This document shows, piece after piece, positions 51,286 through 62,824 of a stretch of DNA of 64,000 nucleotides (the first letter of the stretch is position 1; every line of letters starts with the position of its first letter). Below the pieces are notes generated by a model. That model had not been told where the DNA came from. It saw only the letters and a list, made by a program, of their open reading frames with translations, and made no database searches. Source of the DNA: Evansella caseinilytica. Its GTDB lineage: Bacteria > Bacillota > Bacilli > Bacillales > Salisediminibacteriaceae. Where the stretch lies: NCBI RefSeq assembly GCF_900107275.1, contig NZ_FNPI01000024.1:1-64000 (forward strand), written 5' to 3'. Made by a program: the position numbers and the translations under genes.

Positions 51286-52652
51286 GAAAATTAAGCTCGC
51301 TGCAAACAAGATATTTAACCCTAATTATTTGCGCCATGTTAATCATCCCGTTTTCCTTTCCGCTCATCTCCCTTGTCACCTATATTCCTGCGCTGCAGTT
51401 CAAAGCCGATGAGATCACTACCTATGATGGAAAGCAGCTGGAAGCGATGTGGCATGAGCATGCTGGTAAGCTGGGCGGAGCTGATGATGATGAAATTACA
51501 ACAGCTATCCAAACTATCGGAAGCGACTATGAGAAAGCGGCGGTTTTTTGGGTCGATCATGCGGGTGTCACCAAATATCATTCGGATGAAGCGGCGGACA
51601 TCCCCGCGAGATGGCAGCCCGAGGAAATCATCCGCTTCATGAAAAACAACTATGCAGGTGATCCGTACACGATCGTTGCCCTGATCGGAGAAAGCGATGA
51701 AGAAGGGTTTATGGTATTTCAAATCCCTAGATACATGATCAGTGCGCCAATTGAGCAACTGGAAGGCTATTACTCCCTGCTCTATTTCGCCGGAATCATC
51801 ATTGTCCTGTTGCTCTTTATTTTTGTCTCGTGGCTGTTCTTTCGGAAAATCAGAAACAGACTTTTACGCCTTCAGCAGTCCATGAGCATCGAAGGAGACG
51901 ACATCCCGACACCGGTTACCGTCGGGGAAAAGGATGAAATCGGGCAATTGGAATCGAGCTTTAACGATATGATTCATCAGTTGAGGGAAAGCCGGAAACG
52001 GGAAAAGGAAGAAGAGAAGCTGCGGCGCGAGCTCATCGCCAACCTCTCACATGATTTGCGGACACCGCTATCCACTTTACGAGCACATACGTATTCCTTG
52101 TCCCATGAGCAGCTTAGTGCGGAAGGGAAAACATCTCTTCAAGTGATGGATAAAAAAATAGAATACCTCAACAATTTGATCGAGAATCTGCTGTCATATA
52201 CTTTGTTAATGGCCGGAAAATATAATTACACTCTGCAAAAAACGGATATCAATCGCATTCTGCGTGCTTCCGTGGCAACATGGTACCCGATTTTTGAACG
52301 GGAACAGTTGGAAGTGGATATTCAACTGGCGGAAAGCTCTTTCTCCTGGGACATTGACCCGCATTGGCTGGAGCGAATCTTGGACAATCTGTTCCAAAAC
52401 GTTGTCCGGCATGCCAAGTCCGGAGGCTTTATCAGCATCAAAAGCATCCAGGCAGATGACGGAACGAAGATCGTGATTGCCGACAAAGGACCCGGCATCA
52501 AAAAGAAATCCGCCAATGCCGGCGCCGGCCTGGGCCTTTCCATCGTCGAGATGATGACGAAAGAAATGGGACTGGAATGGCATCTCGCATCTACAGAAAA
52601 TGGAACAACGATCACAATTAGAAAAGCGGAAACGCCCTTCCATTCCTCTTAA
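51282..52652 (+). CDS. Sensor histidine kinase of the ABC-exporter system
   Basis: A 456-residue kinase: span 1 (about 10-30), sensor region to about 165, span 2 (LLYFAGIIIVLLLFIFVSWLFF), HAMP-like segment, H-box IANLSHDLRTPLSTLRAH, and HATPase motifs (DNLFQNVVRHA, IADKGPGI, GAGLGLSIVEMM). Co-translated with the regulator. The large sensor domain is unlike the short, intramembrane-sensing BceS type, so direct ligand sensing outside the cell is more likely. Confidence 0.92.
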   Translation: MRKLSSLQTRYLTLIICAMLIIPFSFPLISLVTYIPALQFKADEITTYDGKQLEAMWHEHAGKLGGADDDEITTAIQTIGSDYEKAAVFWVDHAGVTKYHSDEAADIPARWQPEEIIRFMKNNYAGDPYTIVALIGESDEEGFMVFQIPRYMISAPIEQLEGYYSLLYFAGIIIVLLLFIFVSWLFFRKIRNRLLRLQQSMSIEGDDIPTPVTVGEKDEIGQLESSFNDMIHQLRESRKREKEEEKLRRELIANLSHDLRTPLSTLRAHTYSLSHEQLSAEGKTSLQVMDKKIEYLNNLIENLLSYTLLMAGKYNYTLQKTDINRILRASVATWYPIFEREQLEVDIQLAESSFSWDIDPHWLERILDNLFQNVVRHAKSGGFISIKSIQADDGTKIVIADKGPGIKKKSANAGAGLGLSIVEMMTKEMGLEWHLASTENGTTITIRKAETPFHSS

Positions 52653-52847
52653 GTGACACCTGCGTCCGCCACCTCAGGATAACTCGCCGCAAATTGGCTC
52701 GATGAAGCCATTCAGCTGTATTCGCTGGCAATGGCGCATGATCGTCATCCACCAATTCCGCCAACTGCCGATCACGTACGTTTGTGAACACTCCGCTGAC
52801 AATGAATGCGGCGCCTAAAGCTCTTGGCGCTGCTTTCCCTCTTTTTT

Positions 52848-52995
52848 AGAGCGTGTGAAAAAAAGGCAATGGTTCCGCCCGATGCAACCGGCTACGAGAA
52901 AACCACTCATAGCCGTTTGAAAGGAATGCATCGGCTTCACTCATTGCATCGTGTATGTTCAAAAAGATAAAAAGCGATCTTTTTGAACATACACT
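52848..52995 (-). repeat. MITE-like element (inverted) with TTT target duplication
   Basis: AGAGCGTGTGAAAAAAAGG on the left and TTTTTGAACATACACT on the right; TTT at 52845-52847 and 52996-52998. It separates the kinase gene from the ABC genes. Confidence 0.85.
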
Positions 52996-53070
52996 TTTAA
53001 ACAAAATTTAAACTTCCCCTGCACTGACATTTAAAGTTCATCCCTTAAGATAAAAGACGAGGTGATGAAT

Positions 53071-53988
53071 ATGGAACAGCAGCTCGTTGTTAAAACAACA
53101 GACTTAACAAAAAGATTTCATGGAGTTCATGCAGTAGATAATGTTAATCTGCAGATTCCAAAGGGAGCGATTTACGGCTTTCTCGGGCCAAACGGCGCCG
53201 GCAAAACAACGGCGATCAAGCTTATTCTCGGGCTGATCTATGAATCTTCCGGATCTGTAACTATCTTCGGCAAGGATCTGAAGCGGGAGAAGCTGTCGAT
53301 TTTAAGGAAGGTCGGATCGCTGGTCGAATCGCCGTCCTACTACGGGCACTTATCCGCAAAAGAAAATTTGGAGATCACGCGAAGAATTCTTGATGTACCA
53401 AAATCACGCATTGACGAAGTTCTGTCGATCGTTCGTTTAGAGAAGGAAGCAAGCCGTCCTGTCAAAGGTTTTTCCTTGGGAATGAAACAGCGGCTCGGCA
53501 TCGCTTCCGCCCTGATTGGAAATCCGGATCTGCTTATTTTGGACGAGCCGACAAACGGTCTTGATCCTTCCGGCATTATCGAAATACGGGAATTAATTAA
53601 GCAGCTTCCTGAACAATACGGGATGACGGTACTCGTATCCAGCCACCTTCTGGCGGAAATTGACCAGATGGCAACGCAGGTCGGCATTATCACAAAAGGA
53701 AAACTGATTTTCCAGGATTCCATCGATGTTTTGCGAAAAAAAGCAGTCAGCAAAATCCTCATAAAAACAAACAAAGCGGAAAAAGCGTGGAGGTTTCTCC
53801 TATCCGCAGGCTGGAAAGGAACGCTGTCAGATAACAATATTGTCTTTCCGGGAATGAGCGATAAAAAAGTGGCCGACGTTGTGAAATCACTCATTCATCA
53901 GCAGTTTGAGATTTATCGGGTGGAAGAAGAAAAGATGTCTTTGGAAAACATCTTTTTGGAAATGACCAAAGGGGAGCAAACGCTATGA
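53071..53988 (+). CDS. ABC-2 type exporter ATPase (LanF/BcrA-like)
   Basis: A 305-residue ATPase from ATG 53071, six bases after GAGGTG. Walker A GPNGAGKTTA, signature FSLGMKQRLG, Walker B LLILDEPTNGLDPSG, and a C-terminal extension typical of lantibiotic-immunity and bacitracin exporters. It pairs with two permeases that follow without gaps. Direct TTTAAAC and TTTAAAG motifs about 20 bp apart upstream (53005-53035) could be regulator sites. Confidence 0.92.
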   Translation: MEQQLVVKTTDLTKRFHGVHAVDNVNLQIPKGAIYGFLGPNGAGKTTAIKLILGLIYESSGSVTIFGKDLKREKLSILRKVGSLVESPSYYGHLSAKENLEITRRILDVPKSRIDEVLSIVRLEKEASRPVKGFSLGMKQRLGIASALIGNPDLLILDEPTNGLDPSGIIEIRELIKQLPEQYGMTVLVSSHLLAEIDQMATQVGIITKGKLIFQDSIDVLRKKAVSKILIKTNKAEKAWRFLLSAGWKGTLSDNNIVFPGMSDKKVADVVKSLIHQQFEIYRVEEEKMSLENIFLEMTKGEQTL

Positions 53989-54692
53989 TGCTTCACATAT
54001 TAAGAGCTGATTTCAAAAAGTCGACGCTTGGCATGTGGGTACTTGTTTTTCTCGGACCGATAGGCATCTTTGCTCTTCAAGCGGTAAATTACGGGGTACG
54101 CTACGACTGGCTGATGAATCAATCAGATGATTCATGGCTGCAGCTGTTAAAACAAATTAACTTCTTTCTCACACCGGCTTTATTGCTCGGAATCGCACTA
54201 TTGGCTTCCTTGGCCGCAGGGATTGAGCATCAGACAAATGCATGGAGAAAACTGCTGACTTTGCCTGTCAGCAGGATGAAGGTCTATATTTCCAAATTTA
54301 TTATGATTGCGGTAATGCTATTCATTTCTACTATTCTTACATTTATCGGAACAATCGTTTTCGGACAGTTTTTTGGCTGGGAGCAGGAAGTGCCGTATAT
54401 GGCTGTCTTCACAAACAGCTTTTACCCTTTTTTCGCCGCACTGCCGATTCTGGCAATTCAGCTGTGGCTTTCCATTACGATGCACAATCAAGGCTTCCCG
54501 CTCACCTTTGGAATTATGGGATCAGTCATATCCCTTTATTCCTACGGCGGACCTGTATGGATCATCTGGACATGGCCGCATTTAGAAAACAGCTGGGGCT
54601 TTCCTGAATTATACGTCATTTTGGGCGCGATTTGCGGGGTCATTTTGCTTTTGCTTGGAATGATTGATTTTAACAGAAGGGATGTGAGATAG
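53985..54692 (+). CDS. ABC-2 permease (LanE/MutE-like)
   Basis: A 235-residue, six-span permease. It starts inside the stop of the ATPase gene (ATGATG with TGA). The early stretch ADFKKSTLGMWVLVFLGP and the conserved cytoplasmic EHQTNAWRKLLTLPVSRMKVYISKF mark it as the ABC-2 type found in lantibiotic self-protection and bacitracin resistance systems. It forms a hetero-complex with the next gene product. Confidence 0.88.
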   Translation: MMLHILRADFKKSTLGMWVLVFLGPIGIFALQAVNYGVRYDWLMNQSDDSWLQLLKQINFFLTPALLLGIALLASLAAGIEHQTNAWRKLLTLPVSRMKVYISKFIMIAVMLFISTILTFIGTIVFGQFFGWEQEVPYMAVFTNSFYPFFAALPILAIQLWLSITMHNQGFPLTFGIMGSVISLYSYGGPVWIIWTWPHLENSWGFPELYVILGAICGVILLLLGMIDFNRRDVR

Positions 54693-55412
54693 ATGTTACC
54701 TTCTCTTATGTACACCGAATGGCTGAAGCTGAAGAAATCCAATGTCTTCCCGTTAGTGTGGATAAGTCCGTTGCTCGCAGCAGTTACCGGATATTTTACA
54801 ATGTTTGATTCCGGAGCAAATCAATGGTTTGATCCGTATTTTCAGATGCTGTTGATCCACGCCGTCCTGTTTTTACCGATGATGGCGGGCATATTCTCTG
54901 CTTCCGTCTGTCGTTACGAGCATCAAAACGGCGGCTGGAAACAGCTGCTTGCCCTGCCTGTAAAACGAAGCAGCGTCTATCTATCCAAATTTTTTATCGT
55001 CATGCTCTTTATCGCTATTACTCAATTGCTGTTTTTTATTGGCTTACTGTGCGTCGGCATGCTGCAAGGGTTTACCGATCCGTTTCCATGGGGAATGATG
55101 CTGACCCGCGTATTCATGGGGTGGATTGCCTGCCTTCCGCTCGTTACCTTACAGCTGTGGGCTTCCACCGCCTGGGCAAGCTTTGCCGCACCAGTAGCTT
55201 TGAATGTGATATTGACACTGCCGAATATCTTGGTCTCGAACTCGGAAAAATTCGGTCCGTGGTATCCATGGTCCCAACCGTTTCTAGGAATGCTTCTCGG
55301 AGAAGAAGGAGACTTCTTTTACTCCACGCAAACATTGGTGTTTGTCATCATCGGCGGCTTCATCATTTTTTCCATAGGCGGCCTTCTTTATTTCAAGCAG
55401 AAAGCCGTTTAG
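54693..55412 (+). CDS. ABC-2 permease (LanG/MutG-like)
   Basis: A 239-residue, six-span permease starting at the base after the previous stop. YTEWLKLKKSNVFPLVWISP and YEHQNGGWKQLLALPVKRSSVYLSKFF match the first permease in layout, so the two probably arose by duplication. No lantibiotic biosynthesis genes are nearby, which argues for resistance to foreign peptides, not self-immunity. Confidence 0.88.
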   Translation: MLPSLMYTEWLKLKKSNVFPLVWISPLLAAVTGYFTMFDSGANQWFDPYFQMLLIHAVLFLPMMAGIFSASVCRYEHQNGGWKQLLALPVKRSSVYLSKFFIVMLFIAITQLLFFIGLLCVGMLQGFTDPFPWGMMLTRVFMGWIACLPLVTLQLWASTAWASFAAPVALNVILTLPNILVSNSEKFGPWYPWSQPFLGMLLGEEGDFFYSTQTLVFVIIGGFIIFSIGGLLYFKQKAV

Positions 55413-55710
55413 GAAGAAGAGTTGTGCTGCGACTGCCGGACGGGAAGCAGGCTTGGCGTTGAAGGGATGGAAACGAGCTGACAGTGAAAGGGCATTGGAT
55501 TGGCAACGGTAGGAGCATGTCCGTCATTAGTAGGGCATGATAATGATAGGTAATAGCGGATATGGTGGTAATAGCAGCCGGCCGCAGGCAGTCGCGCAAC
55601 ATTTTATCCGGGGTGTTCGGCTCCGGCAAGGGGGAAGAAATGGGATAGTGACTGTGGTCAATCATTGGTCGGTTCCACCTCTGTTCTCCCACACATCACA
55701 TGAGTGAGGC

Positions 55711-55876
55711 TTGAGGACATTTCACTGCGATTCCGAATTCATTTTGTCCTCATAAACATTCCTTGAGGACATTTTGACTCGACTTCGATCTCATTTTGTC
55801 CTCATAACCTCTTCTTGAGGACATTTCGCTGCGATTCCGAATTCATTTTGTCCTCATAAACACGCTTTGAGGACCA
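55711..55876. repeat. 52-bp-period palindromic tandem repeat, array 2
   Basis: TTGAGGAC at 55711, 55763, 55815 and 55867, each exactly 52 bp apart, with TTTTGTCCTCATAA before the later three. First and third inter-core stretches are almost the same (CTGCGATTCCGAATTCA). Between 55413 and 55710 I see no gene. Confidence 0.88.
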
Positions 55877-55915
55877 GCACCCTGATCACGCCCCTGATTG
55901 TTTTCATAAATTTGT

Positions 55916-56156
55916 AGTGTTTGTTCAAAATGGTCGTTTTTATCTTTTAGCTGTCATCGTAAACTTTGTCGCATTTGGACTGTTTTTTGAAAAACAAAGA
56001 GCCTTTTCTAGACAAATTTATCTGTCTGAACAATTCATTCATTTTCATAGCCTTGACGCCTTGCGCGTGAAGGGCAACGTTCGCTTTGCTTCCAGTCCAA
56101 AATCAAAGAGCAACGACCTTATAGAAAAGATCTTACCTTTTTGAACACGCTTTTCT
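55916..56156 (+). repeat. MITE-like element, diverged, with TGT flanks
   Basis: AGTGTTTGTTCAAAATGG at the left, TTTTTGAACACGCTTTTCT at the right; TGT at 55913-55915 and 56157-56159. The interior differs from the common type. Confidence 0.65.
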
Positions 56157-56264
56157 TGTAGACAAATAAATTTTATCAACATCACGGGCAAATCTATGCA
56201 GTCGAATTTTTGCTTAAACATAATACGAATGCTTTCCATGTCCTATTATTGTAAAATTTCTTGA

Positions 56265-57131
56265 TCATATTCTATTTATTCTCTTTTTACATGTAATGAT
56301 TTTACACCATTCATAAATATTATTAGTCGTAATTTTTTTCTCGGGAAAAAGAAGTTTGAACTCTTCAGCGCTACGCAAAACACAAGACTCGACAGCCTCA
56401 CTTTTTCCGCACTTCGGACAAATTAATTGACTTCTTTTCATTGAATTAATCATAAATACTTGACAATGTTCGCATATTATCCCTTTTATCAGGTTCTCAA
56501 AGTCATATTGTGGTAAGCGAGCATAAGGAGACTGATCAATATTCATGGCTACTAATTGCTTAGCGAGCATCATCTGGCTTGAGCTTAGGGGTTGGTTTGG
56601 CGAGTATTTCCTGAGTTTTTCTAGAAAGCGGTTTATTTGAGTCGGTAAAACTATCGGTAAATCTCTGAGAGCATTATACAAAGTAAACTCAGGATTAACA
56701 AAAACAAGGTAGGCCGCAACAGAAAATTCTGATCCGATGCGATTGTTTTGAAGAAGCTGTCTGAAAGAGGATTCACAGCGTTGCAATTGGAAGACAGGAT
56801 TCGTGATCTCTTTTCCATACGTTGATTTCCACTTGTCTCCTTCAATACAAAAATCACCCTTGAAGTTTTTTACATCGAAAAGATAAATATTGTTTGTGGC
56901 AATCACTAATGTATCAATTTGAAATTTAGAATTGTTATTGTCCAACAGCAAATCATTTAAGATCAGCCAATGGTCTGGACTATTTTCAAACAATGCATCA
57001 AATTGTTTTTCACCTTCGTACCCTTTCTGTATGTTTGCCACGTTCCATTCATTATGTATAGCATTCATTCGCACGTTCAATAGTTTTTTCGCCTTTAATT
57101 CCAACGGTTCTGTACGGGGTTTCATAATCAT
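56265..57131 (-). CDS. NERD-domain protein with zinc ribbon
   Basis: A 288-residue protein. The NERD (nuclease-related) domain is at about 35-150: KGYEGEKQFDALFE, then FQIDTLVIATNNIYLFDVKNFKGDF with the Asp and Lys of the nuclease-like core. A C-terminal zinc ribbon (CEHCQ ... CPKCGKSE) and a short basic tail follow. NERD proteins are thought to act on nucleic acids; direct evidence is thin. It stands alone, with 420 bp of gene-free DNA behind it (57132-57567). Confidence 0.85.
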   Translation of the reverse strand: MIMKPRTEPLELKAKKLLNVRMNAIHNEWNVANIQKGYEGEKQFDALFENSPDHWLILNDLLLDNNNSKFQIDTLVIATNNIYLFDVKNFKGDFCIEGDKWKSTYGKEITNPVFQLQRCESSFRQLLQNNRIGSEFSVAAYLVFVNPEFTLYNALRDLPIVLPTQINRFLEKLRKYSPNQPLSSSQMMLAKQLVAMNIDQSPYARLPQYDFENLIKGIICEHCQVFMINSMKRSQLICPKCGKSEAVESCVLRSAEEFKLLFPEKKITTNNIYEWCKIITCKKRINRI

Positions 57132-57567
57132 TTATTGCTTCCTCTCCTTTTTTTCAATAATGGATTCATACTCATGAACGTTGGCAAGGAAAATGATTAG
57201 GGAATGTTTCGTTGAAGTACGGTGGGCTGAGACAGCTTCATTTAAGGAGTTTTTGAGAGAAAACTACAGTTATATTTTTTTACACAAAATAACAATTACC
57301 TACAATATTTTTCAACTTGTAATTTAAAATAAGATAGAAGATTTTCTAAGTGTTTTTTCTTAGAAGTATCGATTGGAAACCTTACTCTGAGAAGGGAAGA
57401 AAACCGCCGATCATTACTAAACAACGGCCGGCTATGATAAAATGAACTGACGTAACTTGTACCTCAACTACGCGGTGAAGGTTAGAATCACGCATTGCTT
57501 TGGAAACTGACAGCAAGAAGCAGCCTTTGAGTACCAAACCTAAAACGATAAAGCGGTGATGTTTATC

Positions 57568-58179
57568 ATGCTGGATTATACTGGGGAACGGGTGATTCCG
57601 GAATTGATGAAGCCCGACAACGGAATGTTGCTGGAGCATTGCGCACGATATTATTTCGCCAGCATGTTCACGCGCGGAAGAGTGCTGGATATTGCCTGCG
57701 GTGTCGGCTACGGTTGCAAAATGCTGTTGGAATATTCCCGGCACGAGATCAGCGAGATTGTCGGTGCCGATGTTGATGAAAACACGATTGCTTATGCCAA
57801 AAAGCACTATCTTGCGCCAAAAATCACGTTTACAACAGCCGACATCATGGATATTCGACTAACCGAAAAGCTACAACCCTTTGATACGATCGTTTCCTTC
57901 GAAACCATCGAACATATAAAAGACGAAGCTTTTTTCATCCGGCAAATGCGGAATCTCCTCAAACCAGGCGGAACGCTGATTTTGTCTACTCCGTTCGGGC
58001 AGGGAAAGAACCAGCCTTCCAAATGGCCGTTTCATTATTTTCAGCTTACACAAGAAGAATTTAAAAAACTGTTTACAGCATTCTCGGCAGCACAATTTTA
58101 TTACCAATGCGGGGTCATCATTGAGCCGCAACGTGGGGAAAGGCATTATCCAATCGGCATTGCCGTGGCAACCAAATAA
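57568..58179 (+). CDS. Class I SAM-dependent methyltransferase
   Basis: A 203-residue methyltransferase from ATG 57568, eight bases after GGTGA. Motif I is VLDIACGVGYG, motif II IVGADVDENTIAYAKKHY, then FDTIVSFETIEHI and LLKPGGTLILSTPF. The opening LDYTGERVIPE resembles methyltransferases that act on sugar or glycan precursors. The acceptor is unknown. It is a single gene; 58180-58671 beyond it holds no gene I can support. Confidence 0.85.
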   Translation: MLDYTGERVIPELMKPDNGMLLEHCARYYFASMFTRGRVLDIACGVGYGCKMLLEYSRHEISEIVGADVDENTIAYAKKHYLAPKITFTTADIMDIRLTEKLQPFDTIVSFETIEHIKDEAFFIRQMRNLLKPGGTLILSTPFGQGKNQPSKWPFHYFQLTQEEFKKLFTAFSAAQFYYQCGVIIEPQRGERHYPIGIAVATK

Positions 58180-58671
58180 AACGTCAGCCAGGGATACCGG
58201 GCTTTCCCCGCAGAAAAAAATGCTGAAGGATCGTCAAATCAGGTCCCACTGAAAAAAAGAAGGCCGCAAGATTAGACACCACTGGAAAAAGATAATAAGC
58301 AATCTTTTACAGTGATCACCAAGAAGGTTGTCTTTCCCTGTTGTGGCCCTCAGTAAAAGCAGGTAAGCGTTCCTATTTTTTGTCACGTCACCATCGACCA
58401 AACCTTCACTACCCTGTGATTTTGCTTCTTGGCAGATGTTTTTTTCAAAAGCTGTTTTCATAAACGATATTGTTTTTTCGACCATACCTTCCCGCACTGC
58501 GTGAAGAGCAAAGCGAGCTGCGCTCACGGACCAAAAGCGTTGGACAACAACCTTTTCCTAAAGAGCGTCTTTTCCAAAGATCACCGTGCTTGCCGTCGTC
58601 AGTCACCATAAAGGTACGCTCTTTCCAATTCAAACACTTTTTTCCGCAAGCACGCTTACCTAAATAATCGA

Positions 58672-59091
58672 TTATTTCACCATCAACACCGGCAGATTTA
58701 CATGCTTTATGACTTTGTGGCTGACGCTGCCTAAAATCATCGTCTGCACTCTGCTCCTGCCGCGGCTCCCCACTATCAGACAATCAAATGGATGATGATT
58801 TGCATACTCGATGATCGTTTCGGCGGGAATTCCGTGTAAGATCGTTACTCTTGCCGGAATGCCGGCCTGTTCGATTTTTTCCTTAAAAACAGACAGCATT
58901 TCTTCGCGTTTCCGCGACGCCATTTGCGAATCACCGTAGTGCAGGACGTCTGATTTCGAAGTGTTTCCGTCTACAACATAAATAATCTCAATGCTTGCGT
59001 CCGTTGACAAGCTTGCTAATTCAATTGCTTTATCCGCTGCTCGATGGGAATGCTCCGAGCCATCCGTAGCCAACAATAAATGGGAAAACAT
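58672..59091 (-). CDS. Universal stress protein (UspA family)
   Basis: A 139-residue Usp domain with the ATP-binding loop GSRGRSRVQTMILGSVS (about 113-129) and the N-terminal LLATDGSEHSHRA. It lies 38 bp after the SulP transporter gene on the same strand, a pairing seen in other bacteria where Usp is thought to modulate the transporter. Likely an operon. Confidence 0.92.
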   Translation of the reverse strand: MFSHLLLATDGSEHSHRAADKAIELASLSTDASIEIIYVVDGNTSKSDVLHYGDSQMASRKREEMLSVFKEKIEQAGIPARVTILHGIPAETIIEYANHHPFDCLIVGSRGRSRVQTMILGSVSHKVIKHVNLPVLMVK

Positions 59092-59129
59092 AGAAGCCTC
59101 CAGTTGTCACTGCGGAAAACAATGACGTG

Positions 59130-60593
59130 TTAGTGTCCTGAAGCTTTACTTAAGCCACCGATTCTTTCCATCAGACGGGAGCTTTCTTTATTGAGTCCGC
59201 GAATGCTGACTTCAACGCCCTTTTGTTCAAATTTCGCCTGGAGCTTGTCCATGGCGCCGACAGCAGAATCATCCCATAGATGTGCTTCAGACACATCTAT
59301 GATAACCCTTTTAACCTCATCGTTAAAGTGGAATGATGCAAGAAAATCGGTTACCGAGGCGAAAAATAATTGGCCTTTTACACGATAGATTTTTACAGAT
59401 TCTGCTTCTTCCATCACGGCTTCCACTTTTACTTTTGATATTTTCACCGCGAAGAAAATCGCGCTTAACACAACACCTGCCAATACTCCTTTTGACAAAT
59501 CGTGTGTGTAAACAACCGTCGCAACGGTAACGATCATGACAATGGCATCCGTGCGGGGGACTCTGTGGAGATTGCGCAAGGAGTGCCAGTCAAATGTTCC
59601 GATGGAAACCATAATCATCACACCTGCCAAAGCAGCCATTGGAATTTGTACAACAATACTTCCTAATACGAGAATCAGAAACATCAACACAGATCCGGCT
59701 ACAAGCGCGGAAAGCCGTCCCCTGCCGCCTGATTTCACATTAATCACCGATTGTCCGATCATCGCACAGCCAGCCATCCCGCCAAAACATCCGGTGATCA
59801 TGTTGGCAATCCCTTGTCCCCGGCTTTCCTTGTTTTTATCGCTGTCTGTATCCGTCATATCGTCAACGATCGACGCTGTCAGCAGCGATTCCAGTAACCC
59901 GACGATTGCCAGCGCCAGCGAATACGGTAGAATAATTCTTACTGTTTCAAAGGTCAGCGGGATATTCGGCAAAGCAAACATTGGCAAGGTTTGCGGCAAA
60001 TTCCCCATATCTCCCACTGTTCGGACACCGGCATTCATAAAGATTGCAAGCGCTGTGACGACGATAATTGCCACCAGCGTTGACGGCACCGCTTTTGTAA
60101 ACCGTGGCAACACATAAATTATCACTAGCGTCAAGGCGACCAAGGCATACATAATCCACGTTTCATCAACAAAATGCTGCAGTTGCGATGTAAAAATAAG
60201 AATCGCCAACGCATTCACAAAGCCGATCATCACCGAACGAGGAATGAACTTCATGATGCTCGCAAGCTTAAATACGCCGAATATCAGTTGAATGAGGCCT
60301 GTCAAGATCGTCGCTGCAAGCAAGTATTCCAGTCCGTGATCAGCCACCAATGTGATCATTACCAGCGCCATCGCGCCTGTGGCAGCCGAAATCATACCGG
60401 GACGTCCGCCGATAAATGCAATAACAATGCATATACAAAAGGAGGCGTACAATCCGACTATCGGATCAAGCCCGGCAATAATCGAAAAGGCAATTGCCTC
60501 CGGTATTAATGCCAATGCGACTACAATCCCCGCCAAAATGTCTCCGCGAATATTTCCCAACCATTCCATTTTCAGTTTTTCAGTAAAATTCAT
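59130..60593 (-). CDS. SulP-family anion transporter with STAS domain
   Basis: A 487-residue transporter with 10-12 spans and a C-terminal STAS domain (about 390-487; [34 protein letters not shown]). The SulP motif is near the start ([35 protein letters not shown]). Substrates in the family include sulfate and bicarbonate; the sequence does not decide. ATG 60593 follows GAGGTG by five bases. uspA is downstream in the same operon. Confidence 0.9.
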   Translation of the reverse strand: MNFTEKLKMEWLGNIRGDILAGIVVALALIPEAIAFSIIAGLDPIVGLYASFCICIVIAFIGGRPGMISAATGAMALVMITLVADHGLEYLLAATILTGLIQLIFGVFKLASIMKFIPRSVMIGFVNALAILIFTSQLQHFVDETWIMYALVALTLVIIYVLPRFTKAVPSTLVAIIVVTALAIFMNAGVRTVGDMGNLPQTLPMFALPNIPLTFETVRIILPYSLALAIVGLLESLLTASIVDDMTDTDSDKNKESRGQGIANMITGCFGGMAGCAMIGQSVINVKSGGRGRLSALVAGSVLMFLILVLGSIVVQIPMAALAGVMIMVSIGTFDWHSLRNLHRVPRTDAIVMIVTVATVVYTHDLSKGVLAGVVLSAIFFAVKISKVKVEAVMEEAESVKIYRVKGQLFFASVTDFLASFHFNDEVKRVIIDVSEAHLWDDSAVGAMDKLQAKFEQKGVEVSIRGLNKESSRLMERIGGLSKASGH

Positions 60594-61289
60594 CAATGCA
60601 CCTCTTTCTAAGTTTCATGGATTCATTCATGTGCTGCAAAACAGCACATACATAACCAGGAGAGCCGAGATCGGCAGTTGCGAGCAGCAAAGCGCACACC
60701 GAACGTACGCATGCAGGGACTACGACAATACAACAGCGAGAATCGACTGCATTTTTCCCTGGACGTTATTCATATTTATCTGTGAGTGTAAAGTTCCGTC
60801 CGCACATTGCTTTGGTACCCTTGAAAAAAGGTAAAAAGCGGCCTTTTTTCAGTAACCACGTTCCGCATGATGCGCTTACACTTGCCATTTACCATCTAGT
60901 TTTCACTTTAAAAGGAAACGGCTTTACTCATGGATGTTGCGGAAGTTAAAGAAGGGTAAGAGCACCCTTTTTTGAACTTTCATTATTGTGTTTGAGCTTT
61001 CCCGTGGAAAGCCCGGTCGGCAAGAACTTTATGAGTGTAGCATGATATAGACAATAAGGAAAATGTTATGTAAGCGTCAATCATATCTTCATTTCAGCGA
61101 AATTCTCGTTTTTTCTTGCTCCTTCTCCCGAATTCACAATAGCGTCACAACTGATGCCGCATTGGACTTATCAATTGTTCCTTCGTGTCCCGAAGCTTAT
61201 TTGGGACACGATGAGGCTGTTTTCACGACGATATGCTGTCCTTACAGCGCCTTTGAACAGCTTTTGTGAGAAAAAAATAAACTGTCTTC
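60594..61289. other. Gene-free stretch with small hairpins
   Basis: No supported gene. Small hairpins occur at about 60824-60855 (TTGAAAAAAGG / CCTTTTTTCAG), 60953-60975 (AGGGT/ACCCT then T6, plus-strand) and about 61182-61212 (CGTGTCCCGAA / TTTGGGACACG). Confidence 0.5.
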
Positions 61290-61370
61290 CCGTCGATTCG
61301 AATGTTTTTTCCGTCACTTTATCAATGAATTCCGCCTGTTTACCCTGTTTTTCCGCCTGCCGGTTAGAGA
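61290..61370. repeat. 21-nt-period degenerate tandem repeat, second array
   Basis: Units starting CCGTCGATT, CCGTCACTT, CCGCCTGTT and CCGCCTGCC begin at 61290, 61311, 61332 and 61353, exactly 21 nt apart, each ending in a T-rich run. Same style as 9055-9222. Confidence 0.7.
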
Positions 61371-61430
61371 AGTCGGATTTCGCGGCTATATCCAACCGTC
61401 CCCAAAAAATGTTTCAATTTGGGCATAACA

Positions 61431-61478
61431 CAAAAAAAATACCCTTCCACCTCGCTTCAGCCAGGTACAGGGTACTTT
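61431..61478 (-). terminator. Terminator after pfkA
   Basis: On the minus strand TACCCTGTACCTGGC pairs imperfectly with GAGGTGGAAGGGTA and is followed by T8. Confidence 0.75.
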
Positions 61479-61615
61479 CAGCGCTATTTACAGGATGTTC
61501 GTCAGTCATTCACATGCGTAATGCATAGGCTTGCCACTTGTTTTTCCCACTATCTTCAATGATCTTTTTCCTAGCGCGGCGGTTATCATCCCCGCCTGTC
61601 TCCGTGCTGCTGTTG

Positions 61616-62578
<963 letters not shown>

Positions 62579-62824
62579 CTACTTGTCACCTCTTTCTCAA
62601 CATCCACATCGGTTAGTAAAAAAGAACATCCCATAAATAAATGCACACAAAAAATATGGAACAAAAGTGAAAAGTTTTACTCAATTATACACCCATCTTA
62701 TTTATTTTCCTATAACTTCCCCGCGCATACATAAAAAATACAAGAAACCTTTTACCCGGCTCCCGCGAAGCCGTTGTAAAAGGTCTCTTCTTGCTGCCGC
62801 TCATTTTATCAAAGCGGACGCAAA

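Noticed and set aside
55917-56144. 75-residue plus-strand ORF
   Set aside because: It lies wholly within a MITE-like element and has no ribosome site.
58445-58783. 112-residue minus-strand ORF upstream of uspA region
   Set aside because: It overlaps the uspA 3' end and its translation shows no domain; a possible gene remnant in this stretch could not be identified in any frame.
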